Source: a virus. From it: a stretch of DNA of 64,000 nt. Position 1 is the first letter of the stretch, and each line of letters opens with the position of its first letter. The stretch covers positions 1-64,000 of IMG/VR virus record IMGVR_UViG_3300042261_000868. One strand, given 5' to 3'. The notes beneath the pieces are model-generated. The model saw only the letters and a program-made list of their open reading frames with translations. It searched no databases and had not been told where the DNA came from. The position numbers and the translations under genes were made by a program. Shown in pieces: positions 15,201-23,092 of the stretch.

Positions 15201-17045
15201 ATCGTTAAGGGCACAGAGTCGGGTCAAAACCAAGATAAGAATCCAATGAGTGCAGAAACCCAAAAGGAACTTATAAGGTCACTTTATCCAAATGGGGAAG
15301 TTATTGTTTGTGATAACCACCCAACTAAAGCAAGTTTACCTTTCATAATGGTAGAGTTAGACAAGCAAGGATTGGAAGCGGTTGCTTGGTTAGTTGGCGA
15401 AGATAGAAAAGAAGCCTACAAAGGTGAAATAACAAGATTCAATTTTAGTCAGTGGAGTCAAGGACATAAGTATGTTCCAGTTAGACCAAACATCGAATTT
15501 GTTATAACCCCTCGCCTCGCTAGTGCAACTGATGCGAGAGAGATGGCAAAACAAGTCCCTTTTGAGGAGTGGGTGAAAAACTTTGCTCCAGAAGGTTTAT
15601 CTAATGCTGGTAGAAACGCATATAAGAAGGCATATGCAGAGATTCGCGGTCCAGTTGAAGAGGAAACCCGTAATCAAATACTAGAAAACTTTAAAAAAGA
15701 AAAAGACAGCAAAAAAAAAGTTAAGTCAGTAGAACCCTCAATTGAGGACACCCCAGACGATGAACAACCAGATTCACTTGAGAAACCAGAAGTTACTGTT
15801 AAACCAGAAGAAAAAGAATTATATTTTACTAACAAGGAAACTTTGGCGATTGAATTGAGAAGTCTTTTAAACATTTTTGATAATAAAAAAACAGGCATTC
15901 CAGAAGAAACAATAAAAACAGAATTGTCAAAATTTAATGACCCAAATTTTGCCCCATCTTTTTCCCCAGAATTAAAAGAAGCAATAAAATTAATTCTTGA
16001 ATCAATTGAAATACCCATCATTGAAGAAAACCCAGATAAAGAGTTACCAGAAGTTTCGTTAGAGGAAAAAAGATTCTTAGAACAATATTTTGCTGAAATA
16101 ATCGCACCATTAGCACTTAAATATCCTAACCTAATAACTAATAAGGACAGATATGATGAAATAAGCACTACTGTCGGATATGATTGGATCAGCACAAAGG
16201 CAATTAAGTATCCCAAAGATGTATCAAATAATTTATATGATTCTATTTTGATTGGTGACTTTAATCATATGTTAATTTCATCAAAGAATAGTTCAAGTGG
16301 CGCTGCGGCTAGTATTAATACCCTTTACAAATCATTTAATGAACTAGATAAAGAAAATTTAAACCCAGAATATGTAGAAGAACACGCCATAGAAAATAAA
16401 GAAACGAAACATTCGGCTTTAGAAATTATTAATGAATTATTAAATAAACCAAAAACAGAGATTCCATTAAAAGAGTCTACACTTACTGAAAAAAGATTAA
16501 TTACTAGTCAAACTCTATGGGCATATAGTGCATTAGTTCTCGCTAAGTTTACTATAGGCGGATTTACCGACCAAACAAAAAATGACATAGAACATATTTT
16601 AGATTTTGTTCGTAAAACTGTTGGAAACAATAAAATAAACGATTACGAAATCGGAAGAAAAAAACTCTGGGATATTTTGAAAGTTTTGCCAGAGAAGCAA
16701 CTTGTTATGAAAATTAGAGAAAGTCTAAATAGAAAAGATGATGGTATTGGATATGTCTACGGTGTAATTAGTGTAATATCATATTATGCCGCCAATAAAC
16801 TTTCCGAGTCTACATTAGCTAAACCAATCTCTAATTTATTAAGGGAGTTATTAACGAAGTCAAGCATTATGCAGATGAATGCAACGTATGAAAATAATGT
16901 TTTAAAATTTAAGTTAATTCACCCATTGACAATTAAAGAAGGTTTGATAAAATTAGACGGTGGACACAATTATTTCCGTGCCAGTTCTAAATCTGGACAC
17001 AGATCAAGTCCTTCTGGCGGTATTGCTTTTAAATTACCAAATTGA
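12252..17045 (+). CDS. 1597-residue multidomain nucleotidyltransferase (Pol-beta-like + RNA-ligase-like + NMNAT-like)
   Basis: Three nucleotidyl-transfer domains seem fused. (1) Residues ~40-170: GS motif in NLGSTKIA, GDLDIDIVLVDG with D87/D89/D91, then HQVDFVEL with D143, the GS-DxD-D pattern of Pol-beta-type nucleotidyltransferases. (2) Residues ~515-775: EKVDSS with K523 and D525 (KxDG-like motif I with Ser for Gly), EGVVLRIKD with E750 (motif IV) and MEIKG with K767 (motif V), as in RNA ligases. (3) Residues ~950-1100: GRAQPWHKGH (957-966), NPMSAETQ and SATDAR (1091-1096), the HxGH and SxTxxR signatures of NMN-adenylyl/cytidylyltransferases. The last ~450 residues are helical and unknown. 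Substrates are unknown; RNA repair or NAD metabolism are inferences. It has its own late promoter. Confidence 0.65.
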   Translation: MMILESGSVAKDRILQDDIVNAFNTVLEIVSFLKTNGLIKEDPQFNLGSTKIAYRIFQKKLNKVIDDIDNEDLNKAELKRLEDGFGDLDIDIVLVDGVTLDDVETKITEKFGDKIWKVAPKGERAPGQLHYGFKIGNKVHQVDFVELKGEEDRKVREYFSGSSATDEAHGIKGLFNKEMHYALSNMVEPNAIINTFAKKEGKPFNDKAKEYDILEKKELAFFTQEIKDEKISKNYVVQVEGKKYPVVASTKGKLKLGGEITDEENIDVTPSMEIEAAKASFVIITRRKVSLIESKLQEKYGITFRLYLYRQKFKESEGKVKTSLEAAPKKVVLDYIPLSEPDSVIKVLLGDKATTNELFSAVETAKYIGKNFADDEKLEFWDMFVEQAIEKRNKPRVDRKTRQPVLNPDTGKPEIVGQVDEKKYDASMRLLGKFIGMDKILGDDFYVLPKSDTSEVDGVIKETYNSLVFNEAESIRTGIGRFDGTGKVSGDDFLKALKALYPYVKEDGSLHPNEAPNIDIVEKVDSSFCHFGVNKEGKFFLASSNSGEVTEENFEHKFKNNPDFLESFRFLKDHKLLHVVLKNISKEIGKPVKFEAEILPILTYTPDEAGNVTFVGTKYSKEKLGEKGAFVVFKAQVYEGDEWIRIPSRHQKKMISDVVDADSKEWRILSNDVHMKVNQDVNFGVDFNQLDKYLGTDSGFKNLQDLMDAKMTPEKRRVKEILSDIRAKMQVALDGLSNSLTSNIGNDFIEGVVLRIKDEDGQVMEIKGTSEKFSKNKETLWKHRDQLEELYDNFKNSIKTNVLHLKLTTDRSINQTFLDTLQEFDARGTSKEEVTEKFMVAVINKLIDKNADFSNVKKDAVKIVREYKGSLNGLKQDFKANAESFDVNSARKTKEAFSIYGDKFETLFNILLTESDNDLKYVLDCFNAIYEGKAKNLLGTLEPETDIQTKKCALWVGRAQPWHKGHDAMVKIGLNKAEVVFVVIVKGTESGQNQDKNPMSAETQKELIRSLYPNGEVIVCDNHPTKASLPFIMVELDKQGLEAVAWLVGEDRKEAYKGEITRFNFSQWSQGHKYVPVRPNIEFVITPRLASATDAREMAKQVPFEEWVKNFAPEGLSNAGRNAYKKAYAEIRGPVEEETRNQILENFKKEKDSKKKVKSVEPSIEDTPDDEQPDSLEKPEVTVKPEEKELYFTNKETLAIELRSLLNIFDNKKTGIPEETIKTELSKFNDPNFAPSFSPELKEAIKLILESIEIPIIEENPDKELPEVSLEEKRFLEQYFAEIIAPLALKYPNLITNKDRYDEISTTVGYDWISTKAIKYPKDVSNNLYDSILIGDFNHMLISSKNSSSGAAASINTLYKSFNELDKENLNPEYVEEHAIENKETKHSALEIINELLNKPKTEIPLKESTLTEKRLITSQTLWAYSALVLAKFTIGGFTDQTKNDIEHILDFVRKTVGNNKINDYEIGRKKLWDILKVLPEKQLVMKIRESLNRKDDGIGYVYGVISVISYYAANKLSESTLAKPISNLLRELLTKSSIMQMNATYENNVLKFKLIHPLTIKEGLIKLDGGHNYFRASSKSGHRSSPSGGIAFKLPN

Positions 17046-17052
17046 GGTTAAT

Positions 17053-17211
17053 ATGAAAATTAGAAGATATAGAAATGGTGTTTTGGTTTCGGAAGAGGTT
17101 TCTAACACACCCGCACCAACACCCACACCAACAGAGTCACCACAAAAACAAAAGACTCAAATCCCAACTGCACCTAAGAAGGATTGCGGTTGCGGAAAAA
17201 AGAAACCGTAA
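17053..17211 (+). CDS. Small Pro/Thr-rich protein with Cys-Gly-Cys basic tail
   Basis: A 52-residue protein. The start is ATG 17053 with GAGG upstream; a longer in-frame start at 16960 lies inside the previous gene and is rejected. The N-terminus is basic (MKIRRYRNGVLVSEE), the middle is a PAPTPTPTESP linker, and the C-terminus is KKDCGCGKKKP. The two Cys could bind metal or form a disulfide with a partner. No family is recognised. It follows the multidomain nucleotidyltransferase by seven bases and is probably co-expressed with it. Confidence 0.65.
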   Translation: MKIRRYRNGVLVSEEVSNTPAPTPTPTESPQKQKTQIPTAPKKDCGCGKKKP

Positions 17212-17349
17212 TTTTTGGCAATTGATTTTTCAGACTGAGTTGATAAAATTAACTCAGAAAGAAATTATTTATAGCAATTGATCCTAGCACTCACTTGTAA
17301 AAATTTAATAAAAATTCAATAAATACACTAACCGAATTAGGAGGTAATG

Positions 17350-19716
17350 ATGTCCATTAAAGTTTTAAGAGAATATACGAGATATGCCAAGTATGCGAAG
17401 TACAACAAAGAAGCAAAAAGAAGAGAAACATGGGAAGAACAAGTAAACCGTGTTTTTGGAATGCACGAAGAAAAATTTAAAGATAAAATTTCTACTTTTA
17501 AAGAAGAGTTTGATTTTGCAAAAGAAATGGTAAATAAAAAGCTTATCTTAGGTTCACAAAGAGCTTTACAGTTTGGTGGAATTGCCATTCTTAGTAAAGA
17601 AGCCAGAATGTATAACTGCACGGTTAGTTACTGTGACCGCCCTAGATTCTTTCAAGAGGCAATGTGGTTATTACTTTGTGGTTGTGGTGTTGGGTTCAGT
17701 GTGCAAACACATCATATTGCAAAGTTGCCAAAATTAGCTCCATTAACTGGAAAAACAGTTACATTTAAAGTACCTGATACCATTGAGGGTTGGAGTGATG
17801 CTATTGGTATCTTAATAAACTCCTATTTCGGAAAAGAAGGTATTTTCGAGGACTACAGAAGCAAGAGAGTGGAGTTTGATTTTTCTGAGATTCGTCCAGC
17901 GGGTGCTCCTCTCTCATGGGGTGGTAAAGCCCCAGGTCCAGATGGACTCAAGAGTTCGCTTGAAAAGATACGTTCAGTTCTAGAAACCGCTTTAAATAAT
18001 AAACAAGAATATCTAAGACCAATTGATGCCTACGATGTTATTATGCATGCATCTGATGCCGTTCTTTCTGGTGGTATCCGCCGTAGTGCAACTATTTGTC
18101 TTTTCAGTGTTGATGACACCGAAATGATTAATGCTAAAACTGGTGATTGGTTTATTAAGAACCCACAGCGCGGTCGCTCAAATAACTCTGCCATTTTAAT
18201 TAGAAATAAGACATCTAGAGAACAGTTTGGTACTCTTATGAAAAGTGTTAAAGAGTTTGGTGAACCAGGGTTCGTATGGGTCGATGATACTGAGGCACTC
18301 TATAATCCTTGTGTTGAAATCGGAATGAGAGCCTATGATGAACAAGGTAATACTGGTTGGCAATTCTGCAACCTTTGTGAAATTAATATGAAGAAATGTA
18401 AGACAGAGAAAGACTTCCTCCTTGCTTGCAAGGGTGCCGCTATCCTTGGAACACTTCAAGCCGCATATGATAACTTCCCATATTTGGGAGAAGTAACCAA
18501 CCGTATCGTTAAGAGAGAAGCCCTTTTGGGTGTCTCAATGACAGGTATGATGGATAGCCCAGAAATCGCATTTGATCCAGAGATTCAAAAGAAGGGGGCT
18601 AAAGAGGTACTTCGTGTCAATGCTGAGTTTGCACCAAAGGTCGGCATAAATGTTTGTGCTAGAGCAACTTGTGTCAAACCCGCTGGATCTACTTCGTGCT
18701 TACTTGGTACTGCTTCTGGTATCCACCCACATCATGCTCGTCGCTACTTCCGTAGAGTCCAATCAAATGTTATGGAATATCCTTTGCAATACTTTGAAGC
18801 TCACAATCCTCGTGCCGTTGAAAAGTCAGTCTGGTCTAATACTGGTACTGACAAGGTTATTACCTTCCTTTGCGAAGTTCCAGAAGGGGCTAGAACGAAG
18901 AATCAACTTGTGGCTACCGAGTTACTTGAACATGTTAAGTTAACCCAGCAAAATTGGGTTGAGTATGGTACTCGTAAAGATGTTTGTGTTGCTCCTTGGT
19001 TAAGACACAATGTGTCAAATACCATTACAGTATTACCCGAGGAATGGGATGGGGTAGAAAATTTTATCTATGACAACCGTAAATGGTTTGCTGGTATCTC
19101 ATTGCTCCCTGCTTCTGGTGACTTAGATTATCCTCAAGCTCCTTTCTGCAAGGTTCTTGATTACAAGGAAATCGTAGCAGAGTATGGAGAAGGTGCTTTG
19201 TTTGCTTCTGGTTTGATTGTAGATGGTCAACGTGCTTTCAATGATAACTTATGGGCTGCTTGTGATTGTGCCTTGGGAATAGGCGAAAAACTCGAACTAC
19301 CGCCTAAGCCAGAGGAACCAGCAATGCCAGTTAAGAATGGATATACCGATAAAGTATTCGCTGAGAAACTTAAAGTTTATACCGAAGCATTGAACAAGTA
19401 CCTTGTTGATAAAGAGAACCACGAAATTATCTCTTTAAAGTTGGATTGGAACAGAAGGTTTACTCAATTTGCTGATAGGTATGTTGAAGGTAATAAACGT
19501 AAATGCAGTCACCTTCTCAAGTATGTATCCCTTTGGAAACAGTGGATTGATTTAAAGAGGGAATATGTAGATGTTGATTGGTCATTGGCTTTAGAAGAAG
19601 AACACGAAATTGATGTCTCCACCATTGGCGGGGAGGCATGTGCTGGTGGGAAATGCGACATAGGCGATCTAGGCAAGAAGATTGAAGAGACTAAACAAGT
19701 TAAAAGAGAAGCTTAA
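17350..19716 (+). CDS. nrdJ: Adenosylcobalamin-dependent (class II) ribonucleotide reductase
   Basis: About 788 residues, monomeric RTPR-like. It reduces ribonucleotides to deoxyribonucleotides using a B12-derived radical. ATG 17350 fits AGGAGG (17339-17344) better than the adjacent ATG 17347. Visible motifs are GSQRALQFGG, the MYNCTVSYC region for the first redox Cys, GGIRRSATICLFS, NPCVEIG with the radical-bearing Cys (C322 counted from 17347) and Glu, and KPAGSTSCLLGTASGIHPHHARRYFRR. The C-terminal CAGGKC supplies the shuttle disulfide. T4 uses class I and III enzymes; class II works with or without oxygen but needs cobalamin from the host or surroundings. Confidence 0.96.
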   Translation: MSIKVLREYTRYAKYAKYNKEAKRRETWEEQVNRVFGMHEEKFKDKISTFKEEFDFAKEMVNKKLILGSQRALQFGGIAILSKEARMYNCTVSYCDRPRFFQEAMWLLLCGCGVGFSVQTHHIAKLPKLAPLTGKTVTFKVPDTIEGWSDAIGILINSYFGKEGIFEDYRSKRVEFDFSEIRPAGAPLSWGGKAPGPDGLKSSLEKIRSVLETALNNKQEYLRPIDAYDVIMHASDAVLSGGIRRSATICLFSVDDTEMINAKTGDWFIKNPQRGRSNNSAILIRNKTSREQFGTLMKSVKEFGEPGFVWVDDTEALYNPCVEIGMRAYDEQGNTGWQFCNLCEINMKKCKTEKDFLLACKGAAILGTLQAAYDNFPYLGEVTNRIVKREALLGVSMTGMMDSPEIAFDPEIQKKGAKEVLRVNAEFAPKVGINVCARATCVKPAGSTSCLLGTASGIHPHHARRYFRRVQSNVMEYPLQYFEAHNPRAVEKSVWSNTGTDKVITFLCEVPEGARTKNQLVATELLEHVKLTQQNWVEYGTRKDVCVAPWLRHNVSNTITVLPEEWDGVENFIYDNRKWFAGISLLPASGDLDYPQAPFCKVLDYKEIVAEYGEGALFASGLIVDGQRAFNDNLWAACDCALGIGEKLELPPKPEEPAMPVKNGYTDKVFAEKLKVYTEALNKYLVDKENHEIISLKLDWNRRFTQFADRYVEGNKRKCSHLLKYVSLWKQWIDLKREYVDVDWSLALEEEHEIDVSTIGGEACAGGKCDIGDLGKKIEETKQVKREA

Positions 19717-19756
19717 AAAAAATAATTTGTGATAAAATACATAAAAGGAGTTTAAA

Positions 19757-20020
19757 ATGAATATTAATGATTTACAAAATGTGATTGCTCTTGCCCGTAA
19801 GGGTCTTTCAGTGGTTGCAGCAAATCTCTCATCCCAAGAGGGAGCTTCCGCATTCAATTCCATTGGAGAAGTTGAAAAATTCGTCAGTGGACTTATTGAG
19901 CAACAGAATAAACAAATGGAAGCCCAAAAGCAACTGGAAGCCCAAAAGCAACTGGAAGCCCAAAAGCAACTTGAAGCTCAGCCTAATGTTGAGGTAATTC
20001 AAGTTAATCAACAGCCCTAA
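19757..20020 (+). CDS. Small coiled-coil protein with EAQKQL repeats
   Basis: An 87-residue protein. Residues 1-50 are a helical region (LQNVIALARKGLSVVAANLS, then EVEKFVSGLIEQQN). Residues ~54-75 are perfect hexapeptide repeats of EAQKQL, encoded by near-identical 18-base units. A strong AAAGGAG site precedes ATG 19757. The function is unknown; the N-terminal pattern could be a small dimerisation domain. It follows the reductase by 40 bases and precedes a glycosyltransferase. Confidence 0.72.
   Translation: MNINDLQNVIALARKGLSVVAANLSSQEGASAFNSIGEVEKFVSGLIEQQNKQMEAQKQLEAQKQLEAQKQLEAQPNVEVIQVNQQP
19918..19971 (+). repeat. Three perfect tandem 18-bp repeats
   Basis: GGAAGCCCAAAAGCAACT occurs three times head-to-tail (19918, 19936, 19954), followed by a degenerate copy. 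Each copy encodes EAQKQL in frame. The copies are identical at DNA level, which implies recent slippage. Confidence 0.9.
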
Positions 20021-20027
20021 TGTGATA

Positions 20028-20894
20028 ATGAGTAAGCCAATTTCATCTGAGACATCTATTAGCGATTTTTATAAAATAAAGATAACTGATAAATGCTCTG
20101 GTAAGTATAGATTAACCGATAAGGAAGCAACGAGGTTTGGCTACAGCCAAACCTTTTTGCAGAATTTGAAGGGTGTTATACTTATGCCCAATAGCCCAAA
20201 TAACGATGCTGCGGTTAATAATATGTTAGTCGGCAAATATGATACCGACTTGGTTTTCACACATCCAGGTCAAGGTGGGGCTTTTGGTGATTCGTTTGGA
20301 TGGATTTCTTTCATTTGTAGACTTTCAGAAGCATCTGGGAAAAGAATAAAAGTAGCTAGGTTACATTCAAAGGCAATTCTTCTAGGTAAAGAGTTATTAA
20401 ACACAACTGGTGTCTTTGAAGAGGTTAATACCGACAAGGTTTTCCGTTTACCAGGCGGAACCAAGGGAGGCTATAGAGAGGTTTATTCTACTTTATTCCT
20501 ACCAGCAAAGACACAATGGGTATTCAATGAAAGCAAAGTTGTTGCTGTTCAGTTTGGTAAAAGAGGATTAGCAGATAGAAGAATCCAAGATCCTAAAGAC
20601 GAGGAAAGAATCATCAAGGCACTTGAAGACAAAGGATATACTGTTAAGCAAATTGGTGGTCACTTATCAAACATTGAATGTATGGAATTGGCTGCCTCTT
20701 GTCAGTTTTTCGTGGGTACTTGTAGTGGTATGTCTCATCTTTGTCATTCGGTAGGAACTCCCGTACATATGCTAACTAACAACCGAAGTCTTGAGAGAGT
20801 TTCTGCTGGTCATGTAAAAAATGTCCGATCCCCATATCCAACCATATTCTGGCAAACCCCAAAGGATTTTATTGAATATGTCAAATCACTCTAA
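20028..20894 (+). CDS. GT-B-type glycosyltransferase, heptosyltransferase (GT9)-like
   Basis: About 288 residues from ATG 20028; a GTG six bases upstream is also possible. No strong Shine-Dalgarno is seen. The C-terminal half resembles GT9-type enzymes: VVAVQFGKRGLADRRI, ALEDKGYTVKQIGGHLS, then LAASCQFFVGTCSGMSHLCHS and VGTPVHML, the donor-binding GT-B pattern. The N-terminal half has a GQGGAFGDSFGWISF glycine-rich segment. Part of a three-gene cassette with another glycosyltransferase and a methyltransferase. Substrate unknown. Confidence 0.6.
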   Translation: MSKPISSETSISDFYKIKITDKCSGKYRLTDKEATRFGYSQTFLQNLKGVILMPNSPNNDAAVNNMLVGKYDTDLVFTHPGQGGAFGDSFGWISFICRLSEASGKRIKVARLHSKAILLGKELLNTTGVFEEVNTDKVFRLPGGTKGGYREVYSTLFLPAKTQWVFNESKVVAVQFGKRGLADRRIQDPKDEERIIKALEDKGYTVKQIGGHLSNIECMELAASCQFFVGTCSGMSHLCHSVGTPVHMLTNNRSLERVSAGHVKNVRSPYPTIFWQTPKDFIEYVKSL

Positions 20895-21723
20895 CACAGA
20901 CGCAATTAGTTTAGTGGTTTTTTGTGTTGACAAGAAAAATCCCAATGCTCAATATGCATATCTTAAATCACTTGAAGACAGTATTGATGTTGTTTCACGA
21001 AGCCTAAAATCACAAATAGATATTCATCAACTTTTTAAGATACCAAATTTAGTTATATTAACCAATTTTGATTTTACATATAAAGGTATAACTGCTATAA
21101 ACATGCCACATGCGGTTTGTGAAAAAAACTTCTTTGGTAACAAATATACCCTTCCGTTCCAATACATCAAAGAAAAAAACATAAATCAAGATATATGGTT
21201 ACATGATTTTGATTGTTTCCCTCAATCAAATTTTCCATTTCCTCAAATAACAAAAGAACAAATTGGGGGTGTATTAACCAAACCCAATTACATTAACAGC
21301 GGAAGTCTTTTTATTAAAAAAGAAGACTTAGATTTCTTTACTTATTTTAAGCAAATATATGACATCACACCTTATCATAAAATGGACGAATATCTCCTAA
21401 ATGATCTCATATATAGAAAACAAATCATAATTGATAAATACTGCAACAAACACTTAACAGATATATTTAAAAGATTTAATAAGGGAATTTGTAGCTTGAA
21501 TAGTACCTATAATTATTCAAATTCTATGGCTAAAAGAGTTAGAAAACTCGATTTCACACCTCTAGCAATACACTTCCATCCAGAGAAACCAGAACAACAT
21601 CGATGCTTTGAAGGAAAAAATATAATTAAAGAAGAGTTAAACAAAATATTCCTTGAGCATTGTCCGATTGAATACCGTAATAGGAACTTAGAGCTTTATA
21701 ATAAATGGAGACATCCGAAATGA
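20878..21723 (+). CDS. GT-A-type glycosyltransferase (GT8-like)
   Basis: About 281 residues from ATG 20878, which overlaps the previous gene by 17 bases; an in-frame ATG at 20821 would overlap much more. DIWLHDFDCFPQ carries a DxD-type metal site, INSGSLFIKKEDLDFF is the pattern after the metal site in GT8-like enzymes, and LAIHFHPEKPEQHRCF provides late His residues. Assignment to a family is tentative. It is noticeably AT-rich. The next gene starts in an ATGA overlap. Confidence 0.6.
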   Translation: MSNHSNTDAISLVVFCVDKKNPNAQYAYLKSLEDSIDVVSRSLKSQIDIHQLFKIPNLVILTNFDFTYKGITAINMPHAVCEKNFFGNKYTLPFQYIKEKNINQDIWLHDFDCFPQSNFPFPQITKEQIGGVLTKPNYINSGSLFIKKEDLDFFTYFKQIYDITPYHKMDEYLLNDLIYRKQIIIDKYCNKHLTDIFKRFNKGICSLNSTYNYSNSMAKRVRKLDFTPLAIHFHPEKPEQHRCFEGKNIIKEELNKIFLEHCPIEYRNRNLELYNKWRHPK

Positions 21724-22469
21724 TTAAAAGAAAACCACCAACCCAAGTACCAGAATCATCAGAACCAATGGATTATGGTTTCCTTAAGAACACCGAATTA
21801 ACTGATTTCTTTAAGCAGAATCTACATAAAATTACATCAACCAAATATCTTGAAGATATTATTAAATTTAAAGTAGGGTTTGACCTTAGTAGAAAAGTAG
21901 TTAAGTTTTCCCCCGAATTGAAAACGGGTGGATTATGTGCTAACCAAGTTCCAAACGAGATTGCTGGCTTTCTTTTCCATATCCTCACTAACCACTACAG
22001 GATTGATCGTTATATGGAAGTTGGAGTCAACATGGGCGGAACCTTTTATTTAATTGATTCCTTCCTAAGAGCAATAAACCCAAACTATGCTGGTGCGGTT
22101 GCTGTTGATAAAAAGAATGTTCTATTGGATTCTGATAATTACTTTAAAAAATATCCAACCACCAAGATACTTATTGGTGATTCAAAAAGAATGATTATCC
22201 CAGAAAAATTTGACTTGATTTTTATAGATGGCGACCACACCTATCTTGGTGCTAAGGCTGACTATTTAAATTTCAAATCTTGTTCAGATTTTATGGCATT
22301 TCACGATGTTGAAATACTCCATAGATCAACTAATGTTAAGAAGTTATGGGAAGAGATTAAGAAAGAGTATCCTAACAATACCATGGAGTTCTTTAATAAA
22401 TCCTCCGAATTTCAAACAACTTTAGGCATAGGAGTCTTAATAAAGACCAAACCTAAAGTAATGGCTTGA
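21720..22469 (+). CDS. Class I SAM-dependent methyltransferase (Methyltransf_24-like)
   Basis: About 249 residues from ATG 21720 (ATGA overlap). Motif I is YMEVGVNMGGTF, the acidic residue is in AVAVDKKN, and FDLIFIDGDHTYLGAKADY with MAFHDVE matches the Methyltransf_24 group, whose members often act on sugars or on rhamnosyl/antibiotic scaffolds. It closes the second glycosylation cassette and probably modifies a sugar attached by the two upstream transferases. Its stop overlaps the -35 hexamer of the next gene's promoter. Confidence 0.78.
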   Translation: MIKRKPPTQVPESSEPMDYGFLKNTELTDFFKQNLHKITSTKYLEDIIKFKVGFDLSRKVVKFSPELKTGGLCANQVPNEIAGFLFHILTNHYRIDRYMEVGVNMGGTFYLIDSFLRAINPNYAGAVAVDKKNVLLDSDNYFKKYPTTKILIGDSKRMIIPEKFDLIFIDGDHTYLGAKADYLNFKSCSDFMAFHDVEILHRSTNVKKLWEEIKKEYPNNTMEFFNKSSEFQTTLGIGVLIKTKPKVMA

Positions 22470-22492
22470 CATTTAAGAATAATAAATATAAT
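22466..22492 (+). promoter_or_regulatory. Strong sigma-70-like promoter ahead of the HNH gene
   Basis: TTGACA (22466-22471), 15-base spacer, TATAAT (22487-22492). Both hexamers are perfect consensus; the spacer is two bases shorter than ideal. It argues against the TTG at 22466 as start codon of the next gene. Confidence 0.7.
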
Positions 22493-22522
22493 AGTGCCAC
22501 ACCCATAACAAAAGGGGGATAT

Positions 22523-23092
22523 GTGCGTTGCATGGTTCTAAATCAAGATTACCAACTGTTGAATATTGCCGAGTGGAATAAGGCTCTCAACCTTATTCTT
22601 GAAGGCAAGGTCACTGTTCTAGAGAAGTACGACACGAAGATTAACTCAGCAACACAAAGCTGGGAAATGCCAGCCGTTGTATGCTTGAATTACTTCGTTC
22701 ATGCTAAAAAGAAGAACAAAGTCTTTAATGCCCCAACAAAGAGGAACATCTTCATCAGAGATGAATACACATGTCAATACTGTGGTATCAAAGTTAGCTT
22801 GACCACTGGTACACTTGATCACGTTATGCCTCTTTCTCGTGGTGGTCCAAACACGGTTGGCAACATTGTTTGTGCATGTAAGAAGTGTAACAACAACAAG
22901 GCTGACATGACTGCTAAGGAGTTTGAGAACTGGCAAGACAAGCACACAGGCGACCATGGCTATCCTCTCAAGAACCTACCTCGCTCTCTCAATGAGGATG
23001 AGAAACTTAAGTGTATCTTGAAGTCTTACAAGAGTAAGGAAAGACTCACTTGGTTGAAATGTTTGAAGGAGCATGGTATTGAACTATGGTAA
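22523..23092 (+). CDS. HNH endonuclease
   Basis: About 189 residues. GTG 22523, four bases after GGGGGAT, is my preferred start; ATG 22532 is possible, and TTG 22466 lies in the promoter. The N-terminal VLNQDYQLLNIAEWNKALNLI is the usual lead-in of this HNH group. The nuclease core is RDEYTCQYCG, TLDHVMPLSRGG, NIVCACKKCNNNKAD, with two CxxC zinc knuckles and the His of DH. It has its own consensus promoter, as is common for free-standing homing-type endonucleases in T4-like phages, but a packaging or repair role is also possible. Confidence 0.88.
   Translation: MRCMVLNQDYQLLNIAEWNKALNLILEGKVTVLEKYDTKINSATQSWEMPAVVCLNYFVHAKKKNKVFNAPTKRNIFIRDEYTCQYCGIKVSLTTGTLDHVMPLSRGGPNTVGNIVCACKKCNNNKADMTAKEFENWQDKHTGDHGYPLKNLPRSLNEDEKLKCILKSYKSKERLTWLKCLKEHGIELW

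Noticed and set aside
15674-16216. 180-residue minus-strand frame inside the 1597-residue gene
   Set aside because: No start signals or recognisable motifs; the plus frame is continuous with supported domains on its N-terminal side.
17266-17273. TATAAATA on the minus strand in the gap before the ribonucleotide reductase
   Set aside because: No minus-strand gene lies downstream for thousands of bases. An antisense role is possible but a chance match in AT-rich DNA is more likely.
17212-17346. Small inverted repeat CTGAGTT/AACTCAG and two copies of GCAATTGAT in the gap before the reductase
   Set aside because: The stem is only seven AT-rich pairs with a nine-base loop and no T-run. I see no known riboswitch, including no convincing cobalamin element.
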